From: DATMAM01 sp035559995
Lineage (GTDB): Bacteria > Desulfobacterota > Binatia > UBA9968
Direction of reading: 5' to 3'
NCBI GenBank assembly: GCA_035559995.1
Contig: DATMAM010000038.1
Coordinates: forward strand, 186,001-250,000
DNA length: 64,000 nucleotides
Every line of letters begins with the position of its first letter. The first letter of the stretch is position 1. The position numbers and the translations under genes were made by a program. Below are positions 35,170 through 42,311 of the stretch, piece by piece. The notes beneath the pieces were generated by a model. The model ran no database searches. It worked only from the letters and a program-made list of their open reading frames with translations, and was not told the DNA's origin.

Positions 35170-35631
35170 TTAGCGAATCGGGATCTTGATCCTCCTGCCT
35201 TTGGCCTTCTCCGTCTTCGGGAGGGAAATCGTCAGCAATCCGTTCTTGAACCGGGCCTTTGCCTTGTTGGGATCGATTTCACAGGGCAAAGAGAGCGCCT
35301 GGGCAAAAGACGCGTGGCTCTCCTCGTAGCGGTTGCGGCTCTTTCGCGCCGATTTTTTCTCGCCTCTGACGACCACGCGATTCTCCGTCACCTCGACCTT
35401 GAAATCGTTCTTGCTCAGCCCGGGCATGCCGGCGCGGACAATCACCTCATCGTCAGTCTCGTCAAGCTCGAGCGAGGGGCCAAACGATGTCCACACCGGC
35501 GACTGCCGGAGATCGGCGTCGCCAAAATCGCGCTTTTTGAACTTCGCGACCCAACGGTTGAACGCGTCGCCGATGTCTTGACGCAAACGCTGAACGGATT
35601 CTCTCCAGTTGAAAGGAATCAAATCTGCCAC
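35170..35631 (-). CDS. Small heat-shock protein Hsp20
   Basis: A 153-residue protein with a long N-terminal arm rich in aromatic and basic residues. The alpha-crystallin domain starts at SLELDETDDEVIVRAGMPG and includes KVEVTENRVVVRGEK and RFKNGLLTISLPK. GTG start at 35631 has a strong AAGGAGGT upstream. Third of three consecutive hsp20 genes reading leftward. The extended helical arm suggests a different client or oligomer preference from its neighbours. Confidence 0.93.
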   Translation of the reverse strand: MADLIPFNWRESVQRLRQDIGDAFNRWVAKFKKRDFGDADLRQSPVWTSFGPSLELDETDDEVIVRAGMPGLSKNDFKVEVTENRVVVRGEKKSARKSRNRYEESHASFAQALSLPCEIDPNKAKARFKNGLLTISLPKTEKAKGRRIKIPIR

Positions 35632-35686
35632 GGCCGCTCACCTCCTTCCGTCGCGACGGTCGTGCTGACCTCCGAGCAAAAATTAT

Positions 35687-36085
35687 TTAAGAGACCTTGA
35701 CCTCAATCCGTCGCGGCTTCGCTTCTTGCGCTTTCGGAAGACTCAGCATGAGAACCCCGTGCTTTAGCTCGGCGCTGATCCGGCCTTGGTCCACCTTCTC
35801 GCCGAGCTCGAACTGGCGGAAAAAGTTCGCGAGCTCATACTCGCGGTAAATGGGACTGCCGGGAGCTTTATGGCTGGCGATGCCGCGGATCGTGAGCGTG
35901 TCGTTCTCCACTCTCACATCGAGATTTTCTTTGGCAACCCCAGGCAGATCCGCCATCAAGACAAGACCTTCGTTGGTCTCGTATATATCGACGGGCGGGG
36001 CGATGTAACGCTCCCGGCTGCGCGTGACTTCACGGCTCGAGGATGCTTTTCCTTCGCCGGATAGGGGAACTGTTTTCTCAGCCAT
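35687..36085 (-). CDS. Small heat-shock protein Hsp20
   Basis: A 132-residue Hsp20 with a short, Ser/Thr-rich arm (KASSSREVTRSRERY). The ACD includes VDIYETNEGLVLMADLPG, LDVRVENDTLTIRG and AELKHGVLMLSLPK. ATG at 36085 is preceded by GGAGGAG; the frame is open upstream without homology. Second of three tandem hsp20 genes, 38 bp after the first. The C-terminus ends RRIEVKVS, similar to the first copy (KQISVRVA). Confidence 0.94.
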   Translation of the reverse strand: MAEKTVPLSGEGKASSSREVTRSRERYIAPPVDIYETNEGLVLMADLPGVAKENLDVRVENDTLTIRGIASHKAPGSPIYREYELANFFRQFELGEKVDQGRISAELKHGVLMLSLPKAQEAKPRRIEVKVS

Positions 36086-36123
36086 TTTGCATCTCCTCCT
36101 TGGGTTACGGTCTTCCTCGAACC

Positions 36124-36579
36124 TCACGCCACCCTGACACTGATCTGTTTGGGCTTTGCTTTTTCCGCTTTCGGCAGCGTGATCACCAGAAGCCCATTTT
36201 GATATTCGGCACTCACGCGGCTCTCGTCCACCTCCACCGGAAGCTCCACGGTTCGAACGAATTTGCCCGCGGCCCTTTCGCTTCTGTGATACGCCTCCGG
36301 TTTGACTTCTTGGGGCGCGTGGCGCTTTTCGCCCGAGAGAGTCAGGTTGTTTCTCACCACGGTGAGGTTCAAGGAATTGGGATCTACCCCCGGAGCCAGG
36401 GCCTCGACGTAGAGGTTGTCTCTATCCTCGTGCAAGTTGATCAGCGGATAGCGCCGCGGTCCTCTTGCCGGAAGAAAAGCCACGCGAGAAAAAGGCTCCG
36501 TGCGAAAGCCAAACTCTTCAAACGCTCTGTCGATCTCCCGCCGCAGAGCTTCCATGTCTTCAAACGGATCCCAGGCCAT
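36124..36579 (-). CDS. Small heat-shock protein Hsp20, first gene of the stress operon
   Basis: A 151-residue Hsp20. Starts MAWDPFEDMEALRREIDRAF; ACD with LINLHEDRDNLYVEALAPG, LNLTVVRNNLTLSGEK and EYQNGLLVITLPK. ATG at 36579 with AGGAGG. The promoter at 36617-36644 directly precedes it, so it heads a run of twelve same-strand genes down to the Lon-like gene with gaps of 3-99 bp. Expression of the whole block probably depends on this promoter. Confidence 0.94.
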   Translation of the reverse strand: MAWDPFEDMEALRREIDRAFEEFGFRTEPFSRVAFLPARGPRRYPLINLHEDRDNLYVEALAPGVDPNSLNLTVVRNNLTLSGEKRHAPQEVKPEAYHRSERAAGKFVRTVELPVEVDESRVSAEYQNGLLVITLPKAEKAKPKQISVRVA

Positions 36580-36616
36580 CGTCTGTTCCTCCTTCGATTT
36601 TGTATCTGACCGGCTC

Positions 36617-36644
36617 CATTTACCCCCCCCCAAATGCTTGTCAA
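36617..36644 (-). promoter_or_regulatory. Promoter of the hsp20-clpB-lon operon with G9 spacer
   Basis: Reading leftward: TTGACA (36644-36639), a 16-bp spacer, then TAAATG (36622-36617). The spacer ends in nine consecutive G (36623-36631 on the minus strand), immediately before the -10. A run of this kind can slip and change the -35/-10 distance. The Shine-Dalgarno and ATG of the first hsp20 follow about 40 bp later. Confidence 0.6.
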
Positions 36645-36988
36645 CGGGGTAGAGAAGCCGTTTTCTTATCCCCAAACATCTCACCGCGTATTCGCCACCG
36701 GCCAACTCGCGGCGGTCTCAGTTTGATCGCGCGACGGCGGAAACTCGGTTTATCGCCTGCGCCGATTAGGGTGAGCAAGATTCAAGCCGACTTTTCATCC
36801 AGCCGTTTCAAACGGCGGACCGGCGCAAATTTATCACCGACGCAAAAGCCGCTAGCGCGGATTCGCAAAACTGCAAAACGCGTCATCCCGTGGTGAGGCG
36901 TAATTTTTGCCGCCGTCGGTCGGCCACCGCTTGATCGATGTCTTTCTGGCCATTTGGCTATTTTCCCCTGCCAGTCGTTTTTCAGCGA
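36645..36988. other. Gene-free interval between baeRF and the stress operon
   Basis: About 340 bp with no convincing gene on either strand, no tRNA and no obvious hairpin terminator. It must contain the end of the baeRF transcript and sequence upstream of the hsp20 promoter. Confidence 0.4.
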
Positions 36989-38122
36989 TCAGAATCGCAA
37001 AAACGCCCCGATGCCGCCTACTCTCCCGAGAATCGTGGCCGCATCGCCCTTTACCTGTTCGACCTTGCCGTTTTGCTCCAAAACGCGCTCGGCCATTTGC
37101 TCGATGAGATCGCTCACGGGTTGGATCGCCCCGCCGCAGTAATCGCATCCGCCCTGGCTCTTGGCCAAGAGCATGTGGCAATTTTGACAGCGGCTCCCCT
37201 TGGGATTGAAGCCAGCGGCGTAGACAAGGCGCCAGATCCGCTCTTCGCAAAGCGCCTGGATTGTGCGCTCTAGCCCTAACGCGACCGGCTGGTGTCTATC
37301 GGCTGCGATCAACTCCTGGACCAGACGAATCTCGAATTGCTGCTCGACTTCGCGTTCGATCCGGAGAGTCTCCTCGAGGACCTCGTGCGCGCTGGCGCTC
37401 ACGGGCAAGGCGACTCGCCCGACGACGCGAGCGCGCACGCGCTTGGACAAAAGAGATTGCAGTTCGCCGGTCGCCTCAGGCGGCCCAGCGAGAAGCAAGC
37501 GGTCAAAGCTGTAGCGATCGACGATCTCATCGAGCATCTCGGCCACGCCTTTCAAGTGCCAGTGCGCATGGGTATCGGCCCGGCGCTGAAAGCGGCGCTC
37601 GGAGAGAAGGTGATCGGTCCCGGTAGTTTTAACACGGCGGACCGAAGCCTCGGCCCACGCTTCGCGGTGCTCCTCGATCTCACCCATAAAGATTGTAAAA
37701 AGCCGCGCCTGAGCTTTGTCGACAAGCGCCACGCCGTAACGCTCGTAGTCGTCCAAGATGTTGAGCAGTGGCAGAAGGTAAGGGCGATCGCTCCAGTGCG
37801 CCTGGTTTCGAACCGGCGCGTTGATCTGGCGGGCCCAGAGGAAATTTTCCGAGTCGTCGCAGAAAAGAACCAGGGCTTTTCCCTCAAGCTGCAGACGAGA
37901 AACAAACTCCTGGACCCGGGCCGCATCGGCGGTAAAATGCGCCCGCTGCGATTGGTTCACCGTGGCCTCGACCGCTCGAAGCATCTCCTTAAGCGCCGCT
38001 TCGAAGCGGCGGTTGAGATTGCAGCTTTTGCTTTGATCGAGATCTAGATACACGCTGAGGACCGGGCTTCCCGGTACGGGTTTGCGTTCCAGCAGAGCTT
38101 TAATTTCGCCTCGGATAATCAT
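36989..38122 (-). CDS. Release-factor-like protein (baeRF / Vms1-Ankzf1-related) with zinc ribbon
   Basis: A 377-residue protein of the bacterial archaeo-eukaryotic release-factor-like (baeRF) group, distant relatives of eRF1 and of the tRNA-releasing Vms1/Ankzf1. Visible are LSVYLDLDQSKSCNLNRRF, YGVALVDKAQARLFTIFMGE, RYSFDRLLLAGPPEA and LPVSASAHEVLEETLRIE. A C-terminal zinc ribbon has CQNCHML...CDYCGG. No GGQ motif is seen. A role in stalled ribosomes or peptidyl-tRNA release is inference from the family. ATG at 38122; a longer frame upstream is not homologous. Divergent from an hsp20, each with its own TTGACA-N16-TAAATT promoter. Confidence 0.82.
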   Translation of the reverse strand: MIIRGEIKALLERKPVPGSPVLSVYLDLDQSKSCNLNRRFEAALKEMLRAVEATVNQSQRAHFTADAARVQEFVSRLQLEGKALVLFCDDSENFLWARQINAPVRNQAHWSDRPYLLPLLNILDDYERYGVALVDKAQARLFTIFMGEIEEHREAWAEASVRRVKTTGTDHLLSERRFQRRADTHAHWHLKGVAEMLDEIVDRYSFDRLLLAGPPEATGELQSLLSKRVRARVVGRVALPVSASAHEVLEETLRIEREVEQQFEIRLVQELIAADRHQPVALGLERTIQALCEERIWRLVYAAGFNPKGSRCQNCHMLLAKSQGGCDYCGGAIQPVSDLIEQMAERVLEQNGKVEQVKGDAATILGRVGGIGAFLRF

Positions 38123-38169
38123 CTGAGCCGAATCGGTGGCTTTCCGCCGTAAAAATTTGTTGCGCCGGC

Positions 38170-38197
38170 AATTTAATCTCCGAACAGGACATGTCAA
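38170..38197 (-). promoter_or_regulatory. Promoter of the baeRF gene
   Basis: TTGACA (38197-38192), 16-bp spacer, TAAATT (38175-38170). Leads to a leader of about 40 nt before the ATG at 38122. Same elements and spacing as the divergent hsp20 promoter at 38296-38323. Confidence 0.6.
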
Positions 38198-38295
38198 GTC
38201 GGCAAGTCTGGAGGATGCGGATATCCCGTCAACGCTCGCCGCGCGGAAAGTCGGCGGGGCTAATCCTGGTGACAGGCCGTCGCGCGGCATCGTTC

Positions 38296-38323
38296 TCTTG
38301 ACAGCCCCGCCGGCGTGTTTAAA
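38296..38323 (+). promoter_or_regulatory. Promoter of the plus-strand hsp20 gene
   Basis: TTGACA (38296-38301), 16-bp spacer, TAAATT (38318-38323). The ATG is at 38363, after AAAGGAGGTGG. No sigma-32-type box or CIRCE inverted repeat is visible here. Confidence 0.6.
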
Positions 38324-38362
38324 TTTTATGCCGGAAACTTTTGAAGAAAGGAGGTGGACGGT

Positions 38363-38839
38363 ATGACAGCGCTGGTTCGATGGGATCCGTTCCGTGAACT
38401 CGCGAGCTGGCATCGCGACATCGACGAGCTCTTCGACCGCTTCTTCTCCTTTAGCAAGGAAGGCATTCCGTCGCTTTCTGCGTGGATGCCTGCCGTGGAG
38501 ACCTTCACTAAGGATGGTCGGTATGTCATCCGGGTGGATCTCCCCGGCGTCGATCCCAAAGACGTGGAGATCTCCGCCTTGGAGAATCGGCTGACCATCC
38601 GGGGTGAAAGGAAAGCCAGCAAAGAGGCTGATCGCGACGGCTATCACTATGCCGAGACCTCTTACGGGAGGTTTGAGCGCAGCCTCGCTTTGCCGGAGGG
38701 CGTCGATCGAGACAAGATCGCCGCGAAATACGAGCACGGCGTTCTCGAAATCTCGATGCCTCTCCCGGAGGGTGCGGTAGCGAAGAGAGTGCCGATCGAG
38801 ATTGCCGGCGGCGAGGTGAAGCAGCTCAAGGCCGCCTAA
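38363..38839 (+). CDS. Small heat-shock protein Hsp20
   Basis: A 158-residue Hsp20. MTALVRWDPFRELASWHRDI is a classic start for the bacterial class A type; the ACD has YVIRVDLPGVDPKDVEISAL and KYEHGVLEISMP. Perfect AAAGGAGGTGG ribosome site. Monocistronic: its own promoter upstream and a double-hairpin terminator just after the stop. Divergent from the release-factor-like gene. Confidence 0.95.
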   Translation: MTALVRWDPFRELASWHRDIDELFDRFFSFSKEGIPSLSAWMPAVETFTKDGRYVIRVDLPGVDPKDVEISALENRLTIRGERKASKEADRDGYHYAETSYGRFERSLALPEGVDRDKIAAKYEHGVLEISMPLPEGAVAKRVPIEIAGGEVKQLKAA

Positions 38840-38863
38840 GCGGCGCTTTCCCGGACTTCTTGG

Positions 38864-38912
38864 GCGCGTCTCTCGTGGACGCGCAAAACCCCCGATGAGG
38901 GGGTTTCTTTTT
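38864..38912 (+). terminator. Hairpin plus intrinsic terminator after hsp20
   Basis: A first hairpin GCGCGTC/GACGCGC (38864-38884) is followed by AAAA, then CCCCC-gatga-GGGGG with flanking A4/T3 pairing and a T-rich tail to 38912. A textbook Rho-independent terminator, 25 bp after the hsp20 stop. Confidence 0.85.
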
Positions 38913-39062
38913 CCAGGAGTCCGGGACCGTGCATGGGCTATCGGGGAACGGCGGCCTTAATCGCGCGTGCTCGAGTGGCGAAGCAGAGACGGGCGTCAAG
39001 CCCGGAAATGGAGGCGGCATGAGCCAAGCGGTTAAAAAATTCGCGGAAGGAGGTGAAATCGT

Positions 39063-39269
39063 ATGAGAAACTTTTATTGGTTTGTGTTTCACCTGATCGT
39101 TGGGCTCTGGTTGATTATTTCTCCTTTTGCCCTGGGCTTCACCGACATGGCCCAACCGTACTGGAACGCGATCGCGGTTGGGGCCGTTGTTGTCGTGAGC
39201 TCGGTGCTTGCCCTCTCTTTCAATCGAGAACACGTGCAGTTATTCCACGGTGAACGGAAAGCAGCCTAA
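39063..39269 (+). CDS. SPW-repeat-type small membrane protein
   Basis: A 68-residue protein with two hydrophobic spans. HLIVGLWLIISPFALGF followed by WNAIAVGAVVVV matches a single SPW repeat (here SPF). Full SPW proteins usually carry two repeats, so this is a half-length form. ATG at 39063 with a strong GGAGG. It lies convergent to the next hsp20 gene within the stress island. Confidence 0.75.
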   Translation: MRNFYWFVFHLIVGLWLIISPFALGFTDMAQPYWNAIAVGAVVVVSSVLALSFNREHVQLFHGERKAA

Positions 39270-39465
39270 GTGTTCTCTATCGTGTCTTGCGTTTTCGGCT
39301 CTGCCGCTTCCTCTCGGTTCGTTTCGTTATAAAAAGTCTTTCACCGGAGCTTCTCGCCGAGGCGCTGGCGGCCTCGAGCCCGGGGACGCCGGGATGAGAC
39401 ACGCCTGGCTGGCAACAGGGCCGCGGCTTCTCTATCCGTGCGCGGAGGATTTCCTCTTTAAGGAC

Positions 39466-39963
39466 TCACTCGACCTTGACCGTGATCTCTTTGGTTTTTG
39501 CCTCCTCGGTCTTTGGCAAGCGGATTTCCAGGACGCCGTTTTTGAACGCCGCCTTGACTTTTTCAGGATGAACGTCCTTGGGCAGCTCCAGACTTCTCAC
39601 GAAAGATCCATAGGCGCGCTCGGATCTGTAGTAGTTTTCTTCTTTGATCTCTTCTTCCTTGCGCTTCTCGCCTTTTATCGTAAGCAGATGATCGGAGAGC
39701 TTTACCTGGACGTCGTCTTTCGTCATGCCGGGAAGCTCAGCCTTGACGACGATATCGTCTTTGTCTTCGTAAACGTCTATCGCCGGCAGGCCGATCTCCT
39801 CGCGATCTGTCCTAAACCAGCGATCGGGCCACCAAGACCGACGGCGCCGACCAAAAAAATCGTCCATCATGCGCTCCATCTCGCTCTCCCAGCGGCTTAG
39901 CTCCATAAAGGGCCGCCAGCGAGCGAGCGCTTTGGTTTCTTTTGCCCTTTTTTGTCTCGCCAT
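39466..39963 (-). CDS. Small heat-shock protein Hsp20
   Basis: A 165-residue Hsp20 with a basic, Trp-rich arm (RRRRSWWPDRWFR), and ACD AIDVYEDKDDIVVKAELPG, VKLSDHLLTIKGEK, AFKNGVLEIRLPK. ATG 39963 with GAGGGGGG upstream. Closest in style to the plant/bacterial class A Hsp20s. It has no same-strand neighbours immediately downstream, so it is probably monocistronic. Confidence 0.95.
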   Translation of the reverse strand: MARQKRAKETKALARWRPFMELSRWESEMERMMDDFFGRRRRSWWPDRWFRTDREEIGLPAIDVYEDKDDIVVKAELPGMTKDDVQVKLSDHLLTIKGEKRKEEEIKEENYYRSERAYGSFVRSLELPKDVHPEKVKAAFKNGVLEIRLPKTEEAKTKEITVKVE

Positions 39964-40246
39964 GGTGAATCCCCCCTCTGTCCGAAAAATTTAGCTCCTT
40001 GCGGCGCTATCGCAGCATAAAGTTAATTTCATTTTTTGCTCGGGCAAGAGCTTTAAAACGACACGCGCGCTCGCAAGCGATCGGAGGCTTTGCCAATCCG
40101 GTGCGGCTTTTAACCAAGATGCGGAGGAGTCCTACGCCCGTGAGAGTCCGGGCGCGTTCGCGTACGGCGGCGGCGTGCCGCGCGTGGCAATCGCGAGCGT
40201 CGCAAAAGTCTATGGCTGGCGCATAAGCCGGGTAAAATAGCCGCGC

Positions 40247-40410
40247 TCAAAGCAATTTTTCACCGACGATCTGGCGAATCGCTGGTCGCCGGTCGTTTGG
40301 CTCAGCGGGGGCGCGGTTCGGGGCGGCTGCGAGCTTCGGTTTTTCCCGGCCGAGCGTCCATGAAGGGGGATCGCTGCCGGAAAACTCTGCGCAAGGATTT
40401 CATCGATCAT
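40247..40410 (-). pseudogene. Frameshifted small gene with an SFPASDPPSW-type motif
   Basis: From ATG 40410 the protein begins MIDEILAQSFPA. A one-base loss then breaks it; in the restored frame it would continue SDPPSWTLGREKPKL and end IRQIVGEKLL at the TGA near 40247. The SFPASDPPSWT run is a motif I recall from short bacterial hypothetical proteins. The unbroken frame continues instead as a different, low-quality protein to 40210. Confidence 0.5.
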
Positions 40411-40461
40411 CTCTTCTGAGAGTCTTTGCTCGCCTTACGCCCGACATCTTCGCGTTGCGCG

Positions 40462-40532
40462 GATTGTAAAATGCCGCGCCCGAGCTTTATCGACAAGCGC
40501 CACGCCGTAACGCTCGTGGTCGTCCAAGATGT
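40462..40532 (-). pseudogene. Decayed fragment of a second baeRF gene
   Basis: These 71 bp match 37691-37761 of the intact release-factor-like gene at 67 of 71 positions, on the same strand. The fragment encodes ILDDHERYGVALVDKARARH. A further piece just beyond (LLLIAAGKRGGLSKRV, 40550-40600) faintly recalls another baeRF segment. No intact frame connects them. Confidence 0.7.
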
Positions 40533-40698
40533 AGGATTATTTGTAGCACACGTTTGGACAAACCGCCCCGTTTGCCGGCGGCGATCAACAGAAGTGGCTG
40601 TCCGTCGGAATCCCGCTTGCACGCTCCCCTAGTCCTCAAGGGGTAAATTGACCAACTAGCTCGCGGATGGTTTATTTATTGCTGCCAAAGATCAGAAA

Positions 40699-40878
40699 AT
40701 GATCGTCCTAGGTGCAGTTCTGCTCGGAATGCTCCTGACCATTTCAGGTTTGACGTTGGGGATATTGTACGTCGTCGCCCTCGTCGTTGGGATCGCGCGG
40801 TTGGGCGCGATCGTCGAGAAGGCTTTTAGGAAAGCTCAGGTCCGCAGTCTAGCCGCAAGAGAGGTCCGCGAACGGTAG
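40699..40878 (+). CDS. Small membrane protein, 59 residues
   Basis: ATG at 40699 (in AAAATGATCG), ending TAG at 40876-40878. The N-terminal two thirds are hydrophobic (MIVLGAVLLGMLLTISG, then LGILYVVALVVGIARLG), enough for two spans, followed by a basic amphipathic tail (VEKAFRKAQVRSLAAREVRER). No strong Shine-Dalgarno. A terminator-like structure lies about 110 bp downstream, supporting transcription. No family recognised. Confidence 0.5.
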   Translation: MIVLGAVLLGMLLTISGLTLGILYVVALVVGIARLGAIVEKAFRKAQVRSLAAREVRER

Positions 40879-40991
40879 CGGCCGAAAAAAGCGAACTGAT
40901 ATTTTTTCCGAGCGCGCAGGTGACCCGCAGCTCTTGTCCGGGGCGTGAGCAACCGACTGCGCTCGGCTCTGGCGGCGCTAACGCCTGCAGG

Positions 40992-41039
40992 CCATCGTCT
41001 CCCGATGGCAAAACCCCAGACTTGGGAGGTTCTTTTTTT
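40992..41039 (+). terminator. Probable intrinsic terminator
   Basis: Hairpin CCATCG/CGATGG (40992-41008), then an imperfect stem AACCCCA-gact-TGGGAGGTT (41011-41031) and a T7 run. The same two-hairpin layout with AAAACCCC occurs after hsp20 at 38864-38912. Confidence 0.6.
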
Positions 41040-41172
41040 GCGATGGACGAGCCGAGCGCTTCTGGCCGCGCTTGCCTCGAAACTCCCCCTTGCCAAATCG
41101 CGTTCGCGGGCTAAATTTACGTGTCGTCTGGCTTGACTACAGGCCCGACAAGTCCCGTACGGTTGTGAGTCC

Positions 41173-42300
41173 ATGGCTCAGGTACGATCCGAAAAAACCA
41201 CTGCAAACCCATTTTTGAAGTCCGGCCGCGGTCTTCGGATCGCGCAAGTTGCGCCGCTTTTTGAAAGCGTCCCTCCCAAGCTTTACGGTGGAACGGAACG
41301 CATCGTCGCCTATCTCGCGGAAGAGCTCGTGCGCCGGGGCCACGAGGTAACGCTTTTTGCCTCGGGGGACTCTCAGGCCAGGGTACCGCTCGCGGCACGA
41401 TTTCCCCGCGCGCTTCGACTTGCGGGGCTCGATCATCTGGGAGCGAGCTTCCATTTGCCGATGCTGAGCGACGTGTATGAAAAGGCCGATCAGTTCGACA
41501 TCGTTCACTCCCACGTGGATTACTGGAGCTTTCCCTTTTCGCGTTTCGTCGACGTGCCGACAGTTTCGACGATGCACGGCCGTCTCGATCTTGCGGAGCT
41601 CGCGCCGGTTTACCGCTACTACCGGGAACATCCGGTAGTCTCGATCAGCGACGCTCAACGCCTGCCGCTTCCCGAGATGAACTGGGTCGGAACCGTCTAT
41701 CACGGCCTGCCCCGCGATTTGCTCCGGTTCAACCCCAATCCCGGCGGCTACCTCGCGTTTCTCGGCAGGATATCGCCCGAGAAAAGACCGGACCTCGCCA
41801 TCGAGGTTGCGCGCCGCGCCGGTATCCCGCTCAAGATGGCGGCCAAAGTGGACCGCGCGGATCGCGACTACTACGAGAGCGTCGTCAAGCCGTTGCTTTC
41901 AGGTCCCGGGGTGGAATTTATCGGCGAAATCAACGACCACGAGAAGCAGGAGTTTCTGGGAGGCGCGATCGCGCTTCTTTTTACGATCGACTGGCCCGAG
42001 CCTTTCGGTCTGGTCATGATCGAGGCGCTCGCCTGCGGCACCCCCGTCATCGCGCGGCCCTGCGGCTCTGTCCCCGAGGTGCTGCGGGACGGCGTAACGG
42101 GGTTCGTCGCTTCCTCGGTAGACGAGCTGGTCGGCGCGGTCCGCAAAGTCGAGCGCATCTCACGGCGCGAGTGCCGCGAAGAGTTCGAGCGCCGCTTCAC
42201 CGCCGAAGTGATGGCGTCCAATTACGAGAAAATTTATAATCAGCTCATCAGCGCGGCCGCCTGGAGCGACCGCGCGCGACCGACTTCACGCGTCGCTTAA
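41173..42300 (+). CDS. Glycosyltransferase family 4 (GT-B)
   Basis: A 375-residue GT4 enzyme. GGTERIVAYLAEELVRRGHEV is the N-terminal acceptor domain; DIVHSHVDYW, LGRISPEKRPDLAIEVA and the C-terminal nucleotide-sugar signature EPFGLVMIEALACGTPVIA with the E-x7-E pattern are clear. It starts ATG 41173. The next gene is a glycogen-debranching-type enzyme 11 bp downstream, so the pair may act on an alpha-glucan or a glucosylated compatible solute. Confidence 0.92.
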   Translation: MAQVRSEKTTANPFLKSGRGLRIAQVAPLFESVPPKLYGGTERIVAYLAEELVRRGHEVTLFASGDSQARVPLAARFPRALRLAGLDHLGASFHLPMLSDVYEKADQFDIVHSHVDYWSFPFSRFVDVPTVSTMHGRLDLAELAPVYRYYREHPVVSISDAQRLPLPEMNWVGTVYHGLPRDLLRFNPNPGGYLAFLGRISPEKRPDLAIEVARRAGIPLKMAAKVDRADRDYYESVVKPLLSGPGVEFIGEINDHEKQEFLGGAIALLFTIDWPEPFGLVMIEALACGTPVIARPCGSVPEVLRDGVTGFVASSVDELVGAVRKVERISRRECREEFERRFTAEVMASNYEKIYNQLISAAAWSDRARPTSRVA

Positions 42301-42311
42301 TCGGCTCGGCG

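Noticed and set aside
38123..38737. A much longer start for the baeRF gene, reaching over the divergent hsp20
   Set aside because: The extension has no homology, overlaps the real hsp20 gene on the other strand and its promoter; homology starts at the ATG at 38122.
36124..39963. CIRCE or sigma-32 sites upstream of the hsp20 genes
   Set aside because: No TTAGCACTC-N9-GAGTGCTAA inverted repeat nor CTTGAA/CCCCAT pair was seen; the visible promoters look like plain -35/-10 elements.
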